Positions 50,977-59,592 of a stretch of DNA of 64,000 bases are shown piece after piece. The stretch lies in assembly GCF_900182985.1 (NCBI RefSeq), contig NZ_FXUY01000001.1, positions 2,790,001 through 2,854,000 of the forward strand, read 5' to 3'. The DNA comes from Pseudomonas helmanticensis. GTDB lineage: Bacteria; Pseudomonadota; Gammaproteobacteria; Pseudomonadales; Pseudomonadaceae. The first letter of the stretch is position 1. Each line of letters starts with the position of its first letter. The notes under the pieces were generated by a model, which did not search any database, was not told the DNA's origin, and saw only the letters and a list, made by a program, of their open reading frames with translations. Made by a program: the position numbers and the translations under genes.

Positions 50977-52326
50977 TCAAGCAGTCGCCGCCACAACCTC
51001 TGGCTCAACCACCGCCACCAGCCCCTCCTTCATCCGCTGCGCATCGCGCACAAAACACCGCGCTGCCATAAACAGAAAAACCATGGTCAAGAACAGCGCC
51101 ACCGGAATCAGATACATCGCATCATGCAGCCCGACCGCTTTGAACGCCTCGGTCATCTGCTCAGCGCCCGCCGAGAGCATCGCCGTGTGGGCGAAGTGAT
51201 CGGACAAGCCACCGACCACCACCGGTCCCAAACCACCACCGAGCAAATACAACCCGGCAAAGAACAACGCCATCGCCGTCGCCCGCAGGCGCGGTTCGAC
51301 CACGTCCTGAATCGCCGTGTAAACACAGGTGTAGAAGTTGTAGGCAAACAGCCAACCAACACTGAATACCGCGACAAACACACCGATCTCGATACGCCCG
51401 GCATGCAGCGCCCACGCCGTGCACAGCGTCGAAATAATCAGGCTGAACGCCGCGAACAGCAGTCGCCCGTTGGCCACGCGCTGGTGAATCTTGTCGGCAA
51501 TCCAGCCGCCCAGCGTCAAACCCACCAGCCCGGTGACGCCGACGATCATCCCGGTGGCCACCGCCGCTTCCTGCAATGGCATGAGGAAATAGCGCTGCAG
51601 CATCGGCACCAGAAATGAGTTGCAGGCATAAGTCGCGAAGTTGAAGCACAACCCGGCCAGCACCAGCCAGAGAAAGGTCGGCACCGCGAGAATCCGCCGG
51701 ATCGGCTTGTCGACTCGCTCTTGCGAAACCTGCACGGATTCCGCCGCGCCGCGCTTCGGCTCTTTAATGAAGAACATGAAGATCGCGAGGATCAGCCCCG
51801 GCACCGCCGCAATAAAGAACGGCGCGCGCCAGCTGTCGAACGCCTTGACCATCGCGCCGATGGTGAAGAACGCCAACAACAGACCCAGCGGCAGACCGAG
51901 CATGAAAATGCCCATCGCCCGCGCCCGACGATGCGCCGGGAACAAATCGCCGATCAGCGAGTTGGCCGCCGGCGCGTAACTGGCTTCACCGATGCCGATG
52001 CCCATGCGCACGATCAAGAAGCTCCAGAAACTGCCGACCAGTCCGTTGACCGCCGTCAGCGCGCTCCACGTCGCCAGGCCCCAGCCCATCAGTTTGCGCC
52101 GCGAGCCGGTGTCGGCCATGCGCCCCAAAGGCAGGCCGGCGATCGCGTAGACAATGGTGAATGCCGTACCGACAATCCCCAGTTGAAAATCGCTGAGGTG
52201 CCACTCCATGCGGATCGGTTCGATGATGATCGCCGGAATGGTGCGGTCGAAGAAGTTGAACAGGTTGGCGAGGAACAGCAGGAACAGAATGCGCCAGGCA
52301 TTCGCCGCTTGGGTCGAGTTCTGCAT
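50977..52326 (-). CDS. spinster-like MFS transporter
   Basis: A 449-aa, 12-helix MFS protein. The N-terminus WRILFLLFLANLFNFFDRTI with the conserved Asp-Arg, then IAGLPLGRMADTGSRRKLMG and GIGIGEASYAPAANSLIGDL, is typical of the Spns/spinster group of bacterial MFS proteins. Loop 6-7 is short and basic (KEPKRGAAESVQVSQERVDK). Bacterial members are proposed to carry lipids, sugars or organic anions; the substrate cannot be inferred. It is divergent from the Cys-cluster gene and its 3' end meets an REP pair. Confidence 0.88.
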   Translation of the reverse strand: MQNSTQAANAWRILFLLFLANLFNFFDRTIPAIIIEPIRMEWHLSDFQLGIVGTAFTIVYAIAGLPLGRMADTGSRRKLMGWGLATWSALTAVNGLVGSFWSFLIVRMGIGIGEASYAPAANSLIGDLFPAHRRARAMGIFMLGLPLGLLLAFFTIGAMVKAFDSWRAPFFIAAVPGLILAIFMFFIKEPKRGAAESVQVSQERVDKPIRRILAVPTFLWLVLAGLCFNFATYACNSFLVPMLQRYFLMPLQEAAVATGMIVGVTGLVGLTLGGWIADKIHQRVANGRLLFAAFSLIISTLCTAWALHAGRIEIGVFVAVFSVGWLFAYNFYTCVYTAIQDVVEPRLRATAMALFFAGLYLLGGGLGPVVVGGLSDHFAHTAMLSAGAEQMTEAFKAVGLHDAMYLIPVALFLTMVFLFMAARCFVRDAQRMKEGLVAVVEPEVVAATA

Positions 52327-52627
52327 GGGTCCGTCTCTTTATTGTTATAGGGCTTCACTGCCAACGCATCCGAGCCCGGAACCTGCAATCTAGTCAGCCC
52401 GTCGGAAGCTGTCTGTGATCATTCGTCTGCCTGATATCGGGCCATGCCACTGTAACGAAACGTAAGCCCTTGATAAGTCTGCAATCCCCCGAAAACCGGG
52501 GCTTTTGCAGCAAAATCCTGGCACAAAAAAATAGTTTCGCGCCCCCCTTCCCAACGCTGTGGCGAAGCCTAGAATAGCCGCCGGATCCGTCCGGATCTCC
52601 CGATCAATCCCTTTGATACCCCCGTCC
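52327..52627. other. divergent intergenic region between MFS and Cys-cluster genes
   Basis: About 300 bp without a gene. A small hairpin CCCCG-AAAAC-CGGGG at 52487-52501 is followed by CTTTTGC and could be a weak terminator or leader structure on the plus strand. No REP and no strong operator palindrome were seen. Confidence 0.5.
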
Positions 52628-52996
52628 ATGTCCGAAGTCAGTCCGTGTCTGAATTGCGGTGCCTGTTGTTCCCATTTTCGTGTGTCTTTTTTCTGGGGTG
52701 AATGCGCGTCCTCCGGCGGCACGGTGCCCGATGAACTGGTCACGCAGATCAGCCCGAGCCGGGTGGCGATGAACGGCACCGACTGCAAATCGCCACGCTG
52801 CACGGCATTGGTCGGCGAGGTCGGCAGCGAGGTGAAGTGCTCGATTTATGAATTGCGCTCCAGCCCTTGCCGCGAGTTCGAATCGTCTTGGGAAAACGGC
52901 GAACAGAATGTCGATTGCGACAAGGCCCGTGCACGCTTCGGCTTGCCGCCGCTGCAACCGGACTGGGCGCAAATCCCATTCGAACAGATCGCCTGA
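52628..52996 (+). CDS. YkgJ family cysteine-cluster protein
   Basis: A 122-aa protein started at MSEVSPCLNCGACCSHFRVS (52628). The N-terminal C-x2-C-x2-CC motif (CLNCGACC), with further Cys in DCKSPRCTAL, VKCSIYELRSSPCREFESSW and VDCDKAR, is the YkgJ/UPF0153 zinc- or iron-sulphur-binding pattern. The biochemical role is unknown. It is cytoplasmic with no signal. The frame is open 23 codons upstream, but those residues lie in the promoter region. It is separated by about 150 bp from the c-di-GMP gene. Confidence 0.88.
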   Translation: MSEVSPCLNCGACCSHFRVSFFWGECASSGGTVPDELVTQISPSRVAMNGTDCKSPRCTALVGEVGSEVKCSIYELRSSPCREFESSWENGEQNVDCDKARARFGLPPLQPDWAQIPFEQIA

Positions 52997-53145
52997 GCCT
53001 TTAGCGCCAATCGCTATGACGCTAATGACGAAATCATTAGCGCCAATGTGCCACTACCGCTTGCTCCCTGAAAACCGCCTCTATACTCCAGTCATTCGCC
53101 TGCGTTCACCGCGCAGTCAGGACGACTTCAGAGACGGGGCATGCT

Positions 53146-55428
53146 ATGGAGTGGCTTGGTTTGCAGTTTGTTACCGAGCTGCCGGAGAGCGGGCAGGTCA
53201 TTCTCGATTGCACCCATAATCCCTTGCTGGTGCTGGTGGCCTATCTGGTCGCCTGCGCGGCGAGTTTTGCCACCCTCGACATGGCGGAGAGGGTGGGCCA
53301 TGCCGAAGATCCCCGCTCGCAACGTTTGTGGCGCTGGATCGGCGCAACCTGTCTGGCCGGTGGCATCTGGGCCATGCATTTCATCGGCATGCTGGCCTTC
53401 CAGGCGCCGATCGAAATCCAGTACGACCTCGCCATTACCCTGTTCTCCCTGCTGATCGCCCTGCTCGCCTCTTGGCTGGCGATGCACACGTTGAGCGAGC
53501 CGCAGCCGAGTCTGATCCAGTACCTGAAAACCGCGATCGTCATCGGCCTCGGCATTGCCGGCATGCATTATGTCGGCATGGCGGCGATGCAATCGGTCGC
53601 TACCGCTTATTACCAACCGCTGCTGTTCTGCCTTTCAGTGGTGATTGCCATCGGCGCCAGTTTCGCCGCGTTATGGGTGGCCGGTTACTTGCGTGAAGGC
53701 AGTGGCCTCGGCCATCAGATGCTCAAGTACAGCGCCGCGCTGATTCTCGGTGCCGGCATCATCAGCATGCATTTCACCGGCATGGCCGCATTGCGCCTGG
53801 TGTTGCCCGAGGGCCGTGTGCCGGTCCTGGCGGTCGAGAGCAGTCATCTGCAACTCGGCCTGACGGTGGCGCTGATCACGCTGTTGATCCTTGGCAGTGC
53901 GATCAGCGCCGCCCTGGCCGACAAGAAACTGCAAAACAAGGAGCACGACCTGCGCCGGGTCAACGCCCTGCTCAGCCAGCTCGATCAGGCGCGCATGTCG
54001 CTACAGCAAGTGGCCAATTACGACGCCCTGACCAACCTGATCAACCGTCGCGGCTTCAATCAGATCTTCGCCGAAAAACTCAGCCAGAAAGCCAGTGAAG
54101 GCGGCATGCTCGCGGTGATGTTCCTCGACATCGACCACTTCAAACGGATCAATGACAGCCTCGGCCATGACGCCGGTGACGAGTTGCTGAAAGTCATCGC
54201 CAACCACATCAAAGGTTCGGTGCGCAGCCATGAGGACGTGGTCGCGCGTTTTGGCGGTGACGAGTTCTGCATTCTGATCGGCCTGCATGACCGCGAAGAA
54301 GCCCGCAACATGGCGCAGCGCATCATGCTGAAGATGAAAGAGCCGATCGAGTTGGCCGGACGGCGCATGGTCATGACCACCAGTATCGGCATCAGCCTGT
54401 TTCCCGAAGACGGCACCACCTGCGAAGAACTGCTCAAGCACGCCGACCTGGCGCTGTATCAATCAAAAGGTGCCGGGCGCAACGGCCTGCACTTTTTCAA
54501 TTGCAACCTGAAAAACCGCGCCACCCTGGAGCTGCAACTCGAGGAGGAACTGCGTCATGCCCTGCGCGAAGAAAACGGCCTGATGCTCTACTACCAGCCG
54601 ATCTTCGAACTGAAAACCGGCCGGGTGACCAAGCTCGAAGCGCTGATTCGCTGGCAGCATCCGTTGCATGGTTTGCTGACGCCGGACCGCTTTATCAGCA
54701 TCGCCGAAAACAACGGATTGATCGCCGAACTGGACAATTGGGTGCTGCGCCGCGCCTGCAAGGACCTCGGCGAACTGTCGCGCCATGGCTGCGATGAATT
54801 GAAAATCGCCTGGAACTGCTCGCCCCTCAATCTCGCCCGCGAAGAGCTGGCCATCGAGATCGAAAGCGCGCTGCGCACTGCCGGCGTGGCACCGGAACGA
54901 CTGGAACTGGAAGTCACCGAAAATGCCTTGATGGGCAATATTGCCAACACGCTGGTGCTGTTGCGGCAGATCCGCGCCCTCGGTGTATCACTGTCAATCG
55001 ACGACTTTGGCACCGGTTATTCGTCGCTGGCTTACCTCAAGCGTCTGCCGCTCAACACGCTGAAAATCGACCGTTCGTTCATCATCGACATTCCCAATGC
55101 CACGGCGGACATGGAGATCGTCCAGGCAATCATCGTCATGGCGCACACCCTGCATCTGCAGGTGGTTACCGAAGGCGTGGAAAGCCTGGAGCAATACGAG
55201 TTTCTCGAGCGCTCGGGTTGCGATTTCATTCAAGGCTACCTGCTCAGCCGCCCGGTGCCGCTGGACGAGCTGCGCCCCGTGCTGGAGGAAATCAATCAGC
55301 GCAAGCACTCTCATGCGGTCAATCCGTTGAGTCTGGCGCGCGGTACATTTGCACCAGTGTCGCTGGATCCTTTGCCAAAAAGCCCTGCGCCCCATGCAGG
55401 CGCATCAGTTGTGCGGCCAATCCGCTGA
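53146..55428 (+). CDS. MHYT-GGDEF-EAL c-di-GMP signalling protein
   Basis: A 760-aa inner-membrane protein. Residues ~25-255 form an MHYT sensor with AMHFIGM, GMHYVGM and SMHFTGM in membrane helices, thought to bind a metal and sense a diatomic gas. A GGDEF domain (~285-450) has intact RFGGDEF at 370-374; the position where the inhibitory-site arginine is expected is Ser361, with Arg one residue early. The EAL domain (~465-710) keeps KLEALIRW, WNCSPLNL, LEVTENALM, IDDFGTGYSS, LKIDRSF and TEGVE, so phosphodiesterase activity is likely. The last 36 residues overlap the convergent dehydrogenase gene. Confidence 0.93.
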   Translation: MEWLGLQFVTELPESGQVILDCTHNPLLVLVAYLVACAASFATLDMAERVGHAEDPRSQRLWRWIGATCLAGGIWAMHFIGMLAFQAPIEIQYDLAITLFSLLIALLASWLAMHTLSEPQPSLIQYLKTAIVIGLGIAGMHYVGMAAMQSVATAYYQPLLFCLSVVIAIGASFAALWVAGYLREGSGLGHQMLKYSAALILGAGIISMHFTGMAALRLVLPEGRVPVLAVESSHLQLGLTVALITLLILGSAISAALADKKLQNKEHDLRRVNALLSQLDQARMSLQQVANYDALTNLINRRGFNQIFAEKLSQKASEGGMLAVMFLDIDHFKRINDSLGHDAGDELLKVIANHIKGSVRSHEDVVARFGGDEFCILIGLHDREEARNMAQRIMLKMKEPIELAGRRMVMTTSIGISLFPEDGTTCEELLKHADLALYQSKGAGRNGLHFFNCNLKNRATLELQLEEELRHALREENGLMLYYQPIFELKTGRVTKLEALIRWQHPLHGLLTPDRFISIAENNGLIAELDNWVLRRACKDLGELSRHGCDELKIAWNCSPLNLAREELAIEIESALRTAGVAPERLELEVTENALMGNIANTLVLLRQIRALGVSLSIDDFGTGYSSLAYLKRLPLNTLKIDRSFIIDIPNATADMEIVQAIIVMAHTLHLQVVTEGVESLEQYEFLERSGCDFIQGYLLSRPVPLDELRPVLEEINQRKHSHAVNPLSLARGTFAPVSLDPLPKSPAPHAGASVVRPIR

Positions 55429-56215
55429 TCGGCGTTGCCGAGCCTTGTTCACGGGAGAATTTCACCGCCGTGTCGAGATCCTTGAGCAGCGTGCGCACAT
55501 GCCATTTGATCGGTTCGAAACGGCTTTCGGCCATTTGCGGGGCGAGAATCTGCAACGGTTTCGAATCGGCAAAACCACCGGCCAGCGCTTCGGCGATCAG
55601 GCTTGCATCGACCCCAGCCTGTTCGGCCAGCGCGACCACTTCAGCGATCACCAACGCATTGCAGGCGACGATCATCTGATTGCAGGCCTTGGTCACCTGC
55701 CCGGCGCCGATGCCGCCCATGTGCGTGACGCGCTGACCAAGATTGAGCAGCACCGGGCGCACGCGCTCAAGGTCCGCCGCCGCGCCGCCGACCATGATTG
55801 CCAGACTGCCCGCCTCGGCGCCGACCACCCCGCCGGACACGGGTGAGTCCAGCCAGGCCATGCCGCTTTTCTCGGCCAGCTCCGCTGCCATCTCGCGCGT
55901 GGCGGTCGGTTCGAGGCTGGAAAAGTCCACCAGCAACTGGGCACTTTTCGCACCTTCGGCGATACCGCCAGCGCCAAACACCACCTCACGCACCACCGCC
56001 GTATCGGCCAGGCACAACATCACGATGTCCGCGTGTTCGCACAAATCGGCGGGGTTCGCTACCTGCCGGGCACCGGCCTCGACCAGCGGCGCGCACTTGG
56101 CCGGGTTGCGGTTCCACACGGTCAGCGGATAACCCGCCGCCAACAGACGCCGGCACATGGGCAGCCCCATCAGACCGATTCCGGCGAACCCCAACGAAGG
56201 TAGCGTTGACATCAT
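55319..56215 (-). CDS. NAD(P)-dependent beta-hydroxyacid dehydrogenase
   Basis: A 298-aa member of the 3-hydroxyisobutyrate dehydrogenase/tartronate semialdehyde reductase family. The Rossmann start is LGFAGIGLMGLPMCRRLLAA, followed by the dinucleotide strand LTVWNRNP. The substrate loop is WLDSPVSGGVVGAEAGSLAI, and the catalytic lysine is in GAGQVTKACNQMIVACNALV. Tandem ATGATG gives an alternative start at 56212 with better ribosome-site spacing (GAGG). Its 3' 110 bp overlap the end of the MHYT-GGDEF-EAL gene. The exact substrate is undecided. Confidence 0.9.
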   Translation of the reverse strand: MMSTLPSLGFAGIGLMGLPMCRRLLAAGYPLTVWNRNPAKCAPLVEAGARQVANPADLCEHADIVMLCLADTAVVREVVFGAGGIAEGAKSAQLLVDFSSLEPTATREMAAELAEKSGMAWLDSPVSGGVVGAEAGSLAIMVGGAAADLERVRPVLLNLGQRVTHMGGIGAGQVTKACNQMIVACNALVIAEVVALAEQAGVDASLIAEALAGGFADSKPLQILAPQMAESRFEPIKWHVRTLLKDLDTAVKFSREQGSATPISGLAAQLMRLHGAQGFLAKDPATLVQMYRAPDSTD

Positions 56216-56410
56216 TTTGCCTCTTTTCGATTAAAGATCGCCGAATAATGGCCGATTCAACAACGATCAGGAAAGGATTCCCCCCAGCGACAATCAGGCC
56301 AAGTCCCTGACGCTCGGGCCAAATACGCGCAAAAAAGACGCGAGATCTTATTCCGTGAGGTTCGCAGGCATCGGCCAGCGCACCAACCCAGTCCAGGTAT
56401 ATGGCGCACA

Positions 56411-58612
56411 ATGACTTCTAAAAACAATCCCGCCACTTCGGTATCCGATCTGACGTTGAGCCCTGCCGCCAACAGCCCTTCTGCGTCGAAGCCATTGGTC
56501 CCGTCGCGCCCGCTGTCGACCCAGCAATACCTGTACTTCACCGAAACCAATACCGACCGCATCCTCGACAATCTCGATGGCCTGCGTGATCTGGTGTTCC
56601 CGCGCCCGCCGCACCTGGAAGGCGACAACGAACAGCACAACGATCAGGAATTCCCTTCGGTGTGCCTGATCGGCCTCGGTCGCTGCGGCTCCAACATTGC
56701 CCTCGATGTGGCGGAGCTGGTGTACAACGCGCGCAAGTTCTATCTCAACGAATTCAACAACGAAGATCGCCCGACCAGTGACCGGCGCTCCGCCGACAAG
56801 GGCTACAGCCCGGCGCAGTGGATCAAGAACAACCTGCGCATCGGCAACAGCAAGGCGAGCAAACCGGTGTTCCTGGTCGAACCGCTGGTGATGCTTGGCG
56901 ACCTCGACAAGGACATCGCCGGGCGCATCCGTTTTTCGCGCAAGGGCGAGAAAAGCGGCTTCCTGCGCGACTACAGCAAAATGAAGATCATGGACTTGTC
57001 CGAAGTCCACGCCGGTGGCGCCGGTAACGCGCCGATCCTCGGCCAGTACCTGGCGAAGATCATCCTCAACAAGGACACCCAGCGCTTCTCCAGCCCAGAC
57101 TGGAAAATGATCCACTCGTACCTGATCGACAGCTGCGGCATCAAGGCCAACCAGTCGCGCCTGTACTTCTCGATCTTCAGTGCCGGCGGCGGTACCGGTT
57201 CCGGCATGGCCTCGGAATTCGGTCTGGCCCAGCAGCACTCGTACATGAACAAGACGTTCGACACCAAGCCGATGGACGAGCACGACGGCAAGAGCGGTCA
57301 TTCGTTCGTGTTCGAGCCGATCTTCACCAGCGGCATTTGCGTGCTGCCGAACATTTCCGATCACCGCAGCGAAATGTCCGAGGCGCTGCACATCAACGCC
57401 GGTCGCCTGCTGTGCAAATACCTCTCGGAAGAATGGGATTTCTCCTACAACTTCGCCAACGAAGACAGCAGCGAAGCCAGCGTCATGGGCCGTATCCGCC
57501 CATGGAACGCGATGATGCTGATCTCCAACGACATCATGCGTTACGCCGAAGAAAGCGATGACGGCAACATCCAGAACATTGATGTCAATGCGATGGAAAA
57601 GCACGCCAACCAGTACATCTCGCAGCAGATCTTCAACATTCTGACGGCGCAGGCAGTTACGACTGACTACGACCAGAACTACTTCCGTCGCGCCGGCATC
57701 GACATCGGCGAAACTATTCGCCTCGACGCCAACGACCTGTTCATGAGCCTGGCCGGCCCGGTAGCGATTGCCTACGCCGAATCGGTGGTGCCGGAAACCC
57801 CGCCGCCGAGCAGCGACAAATTCAAGGTGTTCGACAAAGAGCCGCAGCGCCTGAACATCGATGACCTGTTCTTCCGCTCGATCGACCTGCCGCACTTCAA
57901 CAAGGTCACCCAGGCGATCGAAGGCATCAGCCTGCTGCCGATCGAGTCCAAGCGTTATCGCGCGTCGCTTGAGCAGTACAAGAATTCCGGCTACGACGCC
58001 GCCGCTTTGCACGACCTGCACTTCTTCAAGAACTGCTCGTCGGTGGTCTCGATCGTGTCGTTGCCGAAAGACTACAAGCTGTCGTACATGGACCTGAACC
58101 GGTTGAAGACTCACCTCAATAGCCTGTTCCCCAACACCACGCTCAAGCGTTACGCACTGGTGATCGGCGCCTCCGCCAACCTCTCGCTGACCACTTTGAT
58201 CGCGAAGAGCCCGTGCCTGTCAGACGACTTCCTGACGCTGATCGTGGCGTTCATCAAGCGTTGCTTTGCGAAGAACCCGTACCGTTTCGACGAGACCCTC
58301 GACAACTCGATTCTCGACTTCATCATCAACGAAGAATTCGACGAAGACCGTATCGACGACCTGCTCAACGAATTCGAAAACCCGGCGAAGATCCTTGATA
58401 CCAACTGGTACGCGATCAAGCCGATGTACGAGAAGAAGTATCGCGAACTGATCAACGACAAAGAGAAGTTTGTCTCGATCAATGACATTCGCCTGTCGCG
58501 CGATTGTGTGAAGAAGTCGATCAAGTACCTGCGCGAGATTTATCGTCACCGGATTGGCAAGACCAAGGTTATTTCGCTGAATAACCATACCGGGAAGTCG
58601 TTTACGGTCTGA
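56411..58612 (+). CDS. divergent FtsZ/tubulin-superfamily GTPase-like protein
   Basis: A 733-aa cytoplasmic protein with ordered FtsZ/tubulin-like motifs. T1-like SVCLIGLGRCGSN (83-95) corresponds to the FtsZ GVGGGGSN loop. T3-like HAGGAGNAPILGQ (200-212) resembles LGAGANPEVG. The tubulin signature SAGGGTGSG is at 257-265. LISNDIMRY (370-378) resembles the IPND segment, and helix-7-like KHANQYISQQIFNIL (397-411) follows. T7-like IRLDANDL (436-443) keeps two Asp at the catalytic spacing, although the Asn is replaced by Arg. An ~80-residue acidic/Ser-Pro N-terminus and a ~290-residue C-terminal part are not recognised. Monocistronic. Its role (membrane remodelling, cytoskeleton, defence) is open. 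Confidence 0.75.
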   Translation: MTSKNNPATSVSDLTLSPAANSPSASKPLVPSRPLSTQQYLYFTETNTDRILDNLDGLRDLVFPRPPHLEGDNEQHNDQEFPSVCLIGLGRCGSNIALDVAELVYNARKFYLNEFNNEDRPTSDRRSADKGYSPAQWIKNNLRIGNSKASKPVFLVEPLVMLGDLDKDIAGRIRFSRKGEKSGFLRDYSKMKIMDLSEVHAGGAGNAPILGQYLAKIILNKDTQRFSSPDWKMIHSYLIDSCGIKANQSRLYFSIFSAGGGTGSGMASEFGLAQQHSYMNKTFDTKPMDEHDGKSGHSFVFEPIFTSGICVLPNISDHRSEMSEALHINAGRLLCKYLSEEWDFSYNFANEDSSEASVMGRIRPWNAMMLISNDIMRYAEESDDGNIQNIDVNAMEKHANQYISQQIFNILTAQAVTTDYDQNYFRRAGIDIGETIRLDANDLFMSLAGPVAIAYAESVVPETPPPSSDKFKVFDKEPQRLNIDDLFFRSIDLPHFNKVTQAIEGISLLPIESKRYRASLEQYKNSGYDAAALHDLHFFKNCSSVVSIVSLPKDYKLSYMDLNRLKTHLNSLFPNTTLKRYALVIGASANLSLTTLIAKSPCLSDDFLTLIVAFIKRCFAKNPYRFDETLDNSILDFIINEEFDEDRIDDLLNEFENPAKILDTNWYAIKPMYEKKYRELINDKEKFVSINDIRLSRDCVKKSIKYLREIYRHRIGKTKVISLNNHTGKSFTV

Positions 58613-58631
58613 TCCGGAACCGAGTCGCCGC

Positions 58632-58655
58632 CTTCGCGAGCAGGCTCGCTCCCAC
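58632..58655. repeat. single family B REP unit
   Basis: CTTCGCGAGCAGGCTCGCTC followed by CCAC, unpaired, fused directly to the family C element that starts at 58656. Confidence 0.85.
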
Positions 58656-58760
58656 GATCGTTCCCACGCTCTGCGTGGGAATGCCGCCCGGGACGCTCTG
58701 CGTCCCATGCGGACGCAGAGCGTCCATTGATGCATTCCCACGCGGAGCGTGGGAACGATC
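58656..58760. repeat. REP-like element, family C
   Basis: GATCGTTCCCACGCTCTGCG to CGTGGGAACGATC with internal GGACGCTCTGCGTCC arms. With the preceding unit it fills the start of a 306-bp gap (58613-58918) after the FtsZ/tubulin-like gene. The rest of the gap shows no gene. Confidence 0.9.
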
Positions 58761-58918
58761 ATATCCAGAAACAATTAAGCAGCCGTTAGGCTGCTTACTA
58801 AACTGTTCCCGTTACGTTTACGTCACCGTGATGCCACCCTCGCTTGTGGTGTTTCTCTACGGCAACGTGCCATCACGCTACTCGGCTACACACTTTTCGC
58901 TGACGACCGGTCGCACCA

Positions 58919-59239
58919 TCAAGGTGCGACGTCTGCAGCGACTGCCCTTTCCTGGATCAGAATCCACGGCGAAACCACCACCGCCCACAACGGCGGATCA
59001 CGTTCGAAAAGATCCAGCGCCCGCGTTTCAGACAGCTTGGCGACCTTGTCTTCGGCCAGCCAGGCAGCCACTTTCTCGCCTTCGTCCGAGGCTACGGCCT
59101 CGGCAGCGGCGATCAGATCCAGCGTAGGGTCGACCCACAATAGGGCACCCTTGGCGAAGAACGGCTCCAACTCCTTCCAGGTAATAGATGCGGTTTCACC
59201 AAGCAGCTTGGCATAGAGGGTGCTAGGTTCTTGATTCAT
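58919..59239 (-). CDS. DUF2288 family protein
   Basis: A 106-aa cytoplasmic protein. It reads LYAKLLGETASITWKELEPF, FAKGALLWVDPTLDLIAAAE, LAEDKVAKLSETRALDLFER and PPLWAVVVSPWILIQER, the standard DUF2288 sequence in gammaproteobacteria. No catalytic role is known. It is divergent from braC, and the first Met is used as the start (MNQEPSTLYAK). Confidence 0.88.
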   Translation of the reverse strand: MNQEPSTLYAKLLGETASITWKELEPFFAKGALLWVDPTLDLIAAAEAVASDEGEKVAAWLAEDKVAKLSETRALDLFERDPPLWAVVVSPWILIQERAVAADVAP

Positions 59240-59475
59240 GGGCGCTGTTCCGGAAAAGAAATCGACGCAAATGATAACGTCGGTGGTCCGTCAGCAAAAC
59301 CCGGTTGCAAATGGCTGCACCGAACGAAAAGAGCAGGAACGCCAAGGAATGCTGTTGATTGGGATATATGCCCACGAACGCCCCGCCGCAATTCTGTCTT
59401 TTTCATTCAAAAATGCGACACCCCCAAGTTTTGCCCCTCGGCGCCCGCTTCCCAGGCTGACAACCGGCGCTCTAC

Positions 59476-59491
59476 ACTGTACCGGTACAGT
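59476..59491. promoter_or_regulatory. 16-bp perfect palindrome upstream of braC
   Basis: ACTGTACC-GGTACAGT is an exact palindrome 101 bp before the braC start. A possible -35 TTGCCG begins at its last base, with TATCGC 17 bp further on. The GTAC-centred form recalls GntR/MocR-type operators, but no such regulator is in the window. The remaining ~350-bp gap holds no gene. Confidence 0.6.
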
Positions 59492-59592
59492 TGCCGGGGG
59501 CATTTCCGGAGGGTATCGCAAAGATATCTGACCCGGTTCTGCTGCTACGGCGCCAGAACTCAAAAAAATTACAACAGTAAGAGTGGAGCACT

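Noticed and set aside
311..58760. Possible CRISPR array or integron from the many similar palindromes
   Set aside because: Units are dispersed in intergenic gaps as pairs or singles, not in a regular array; no cas or integrase genes.
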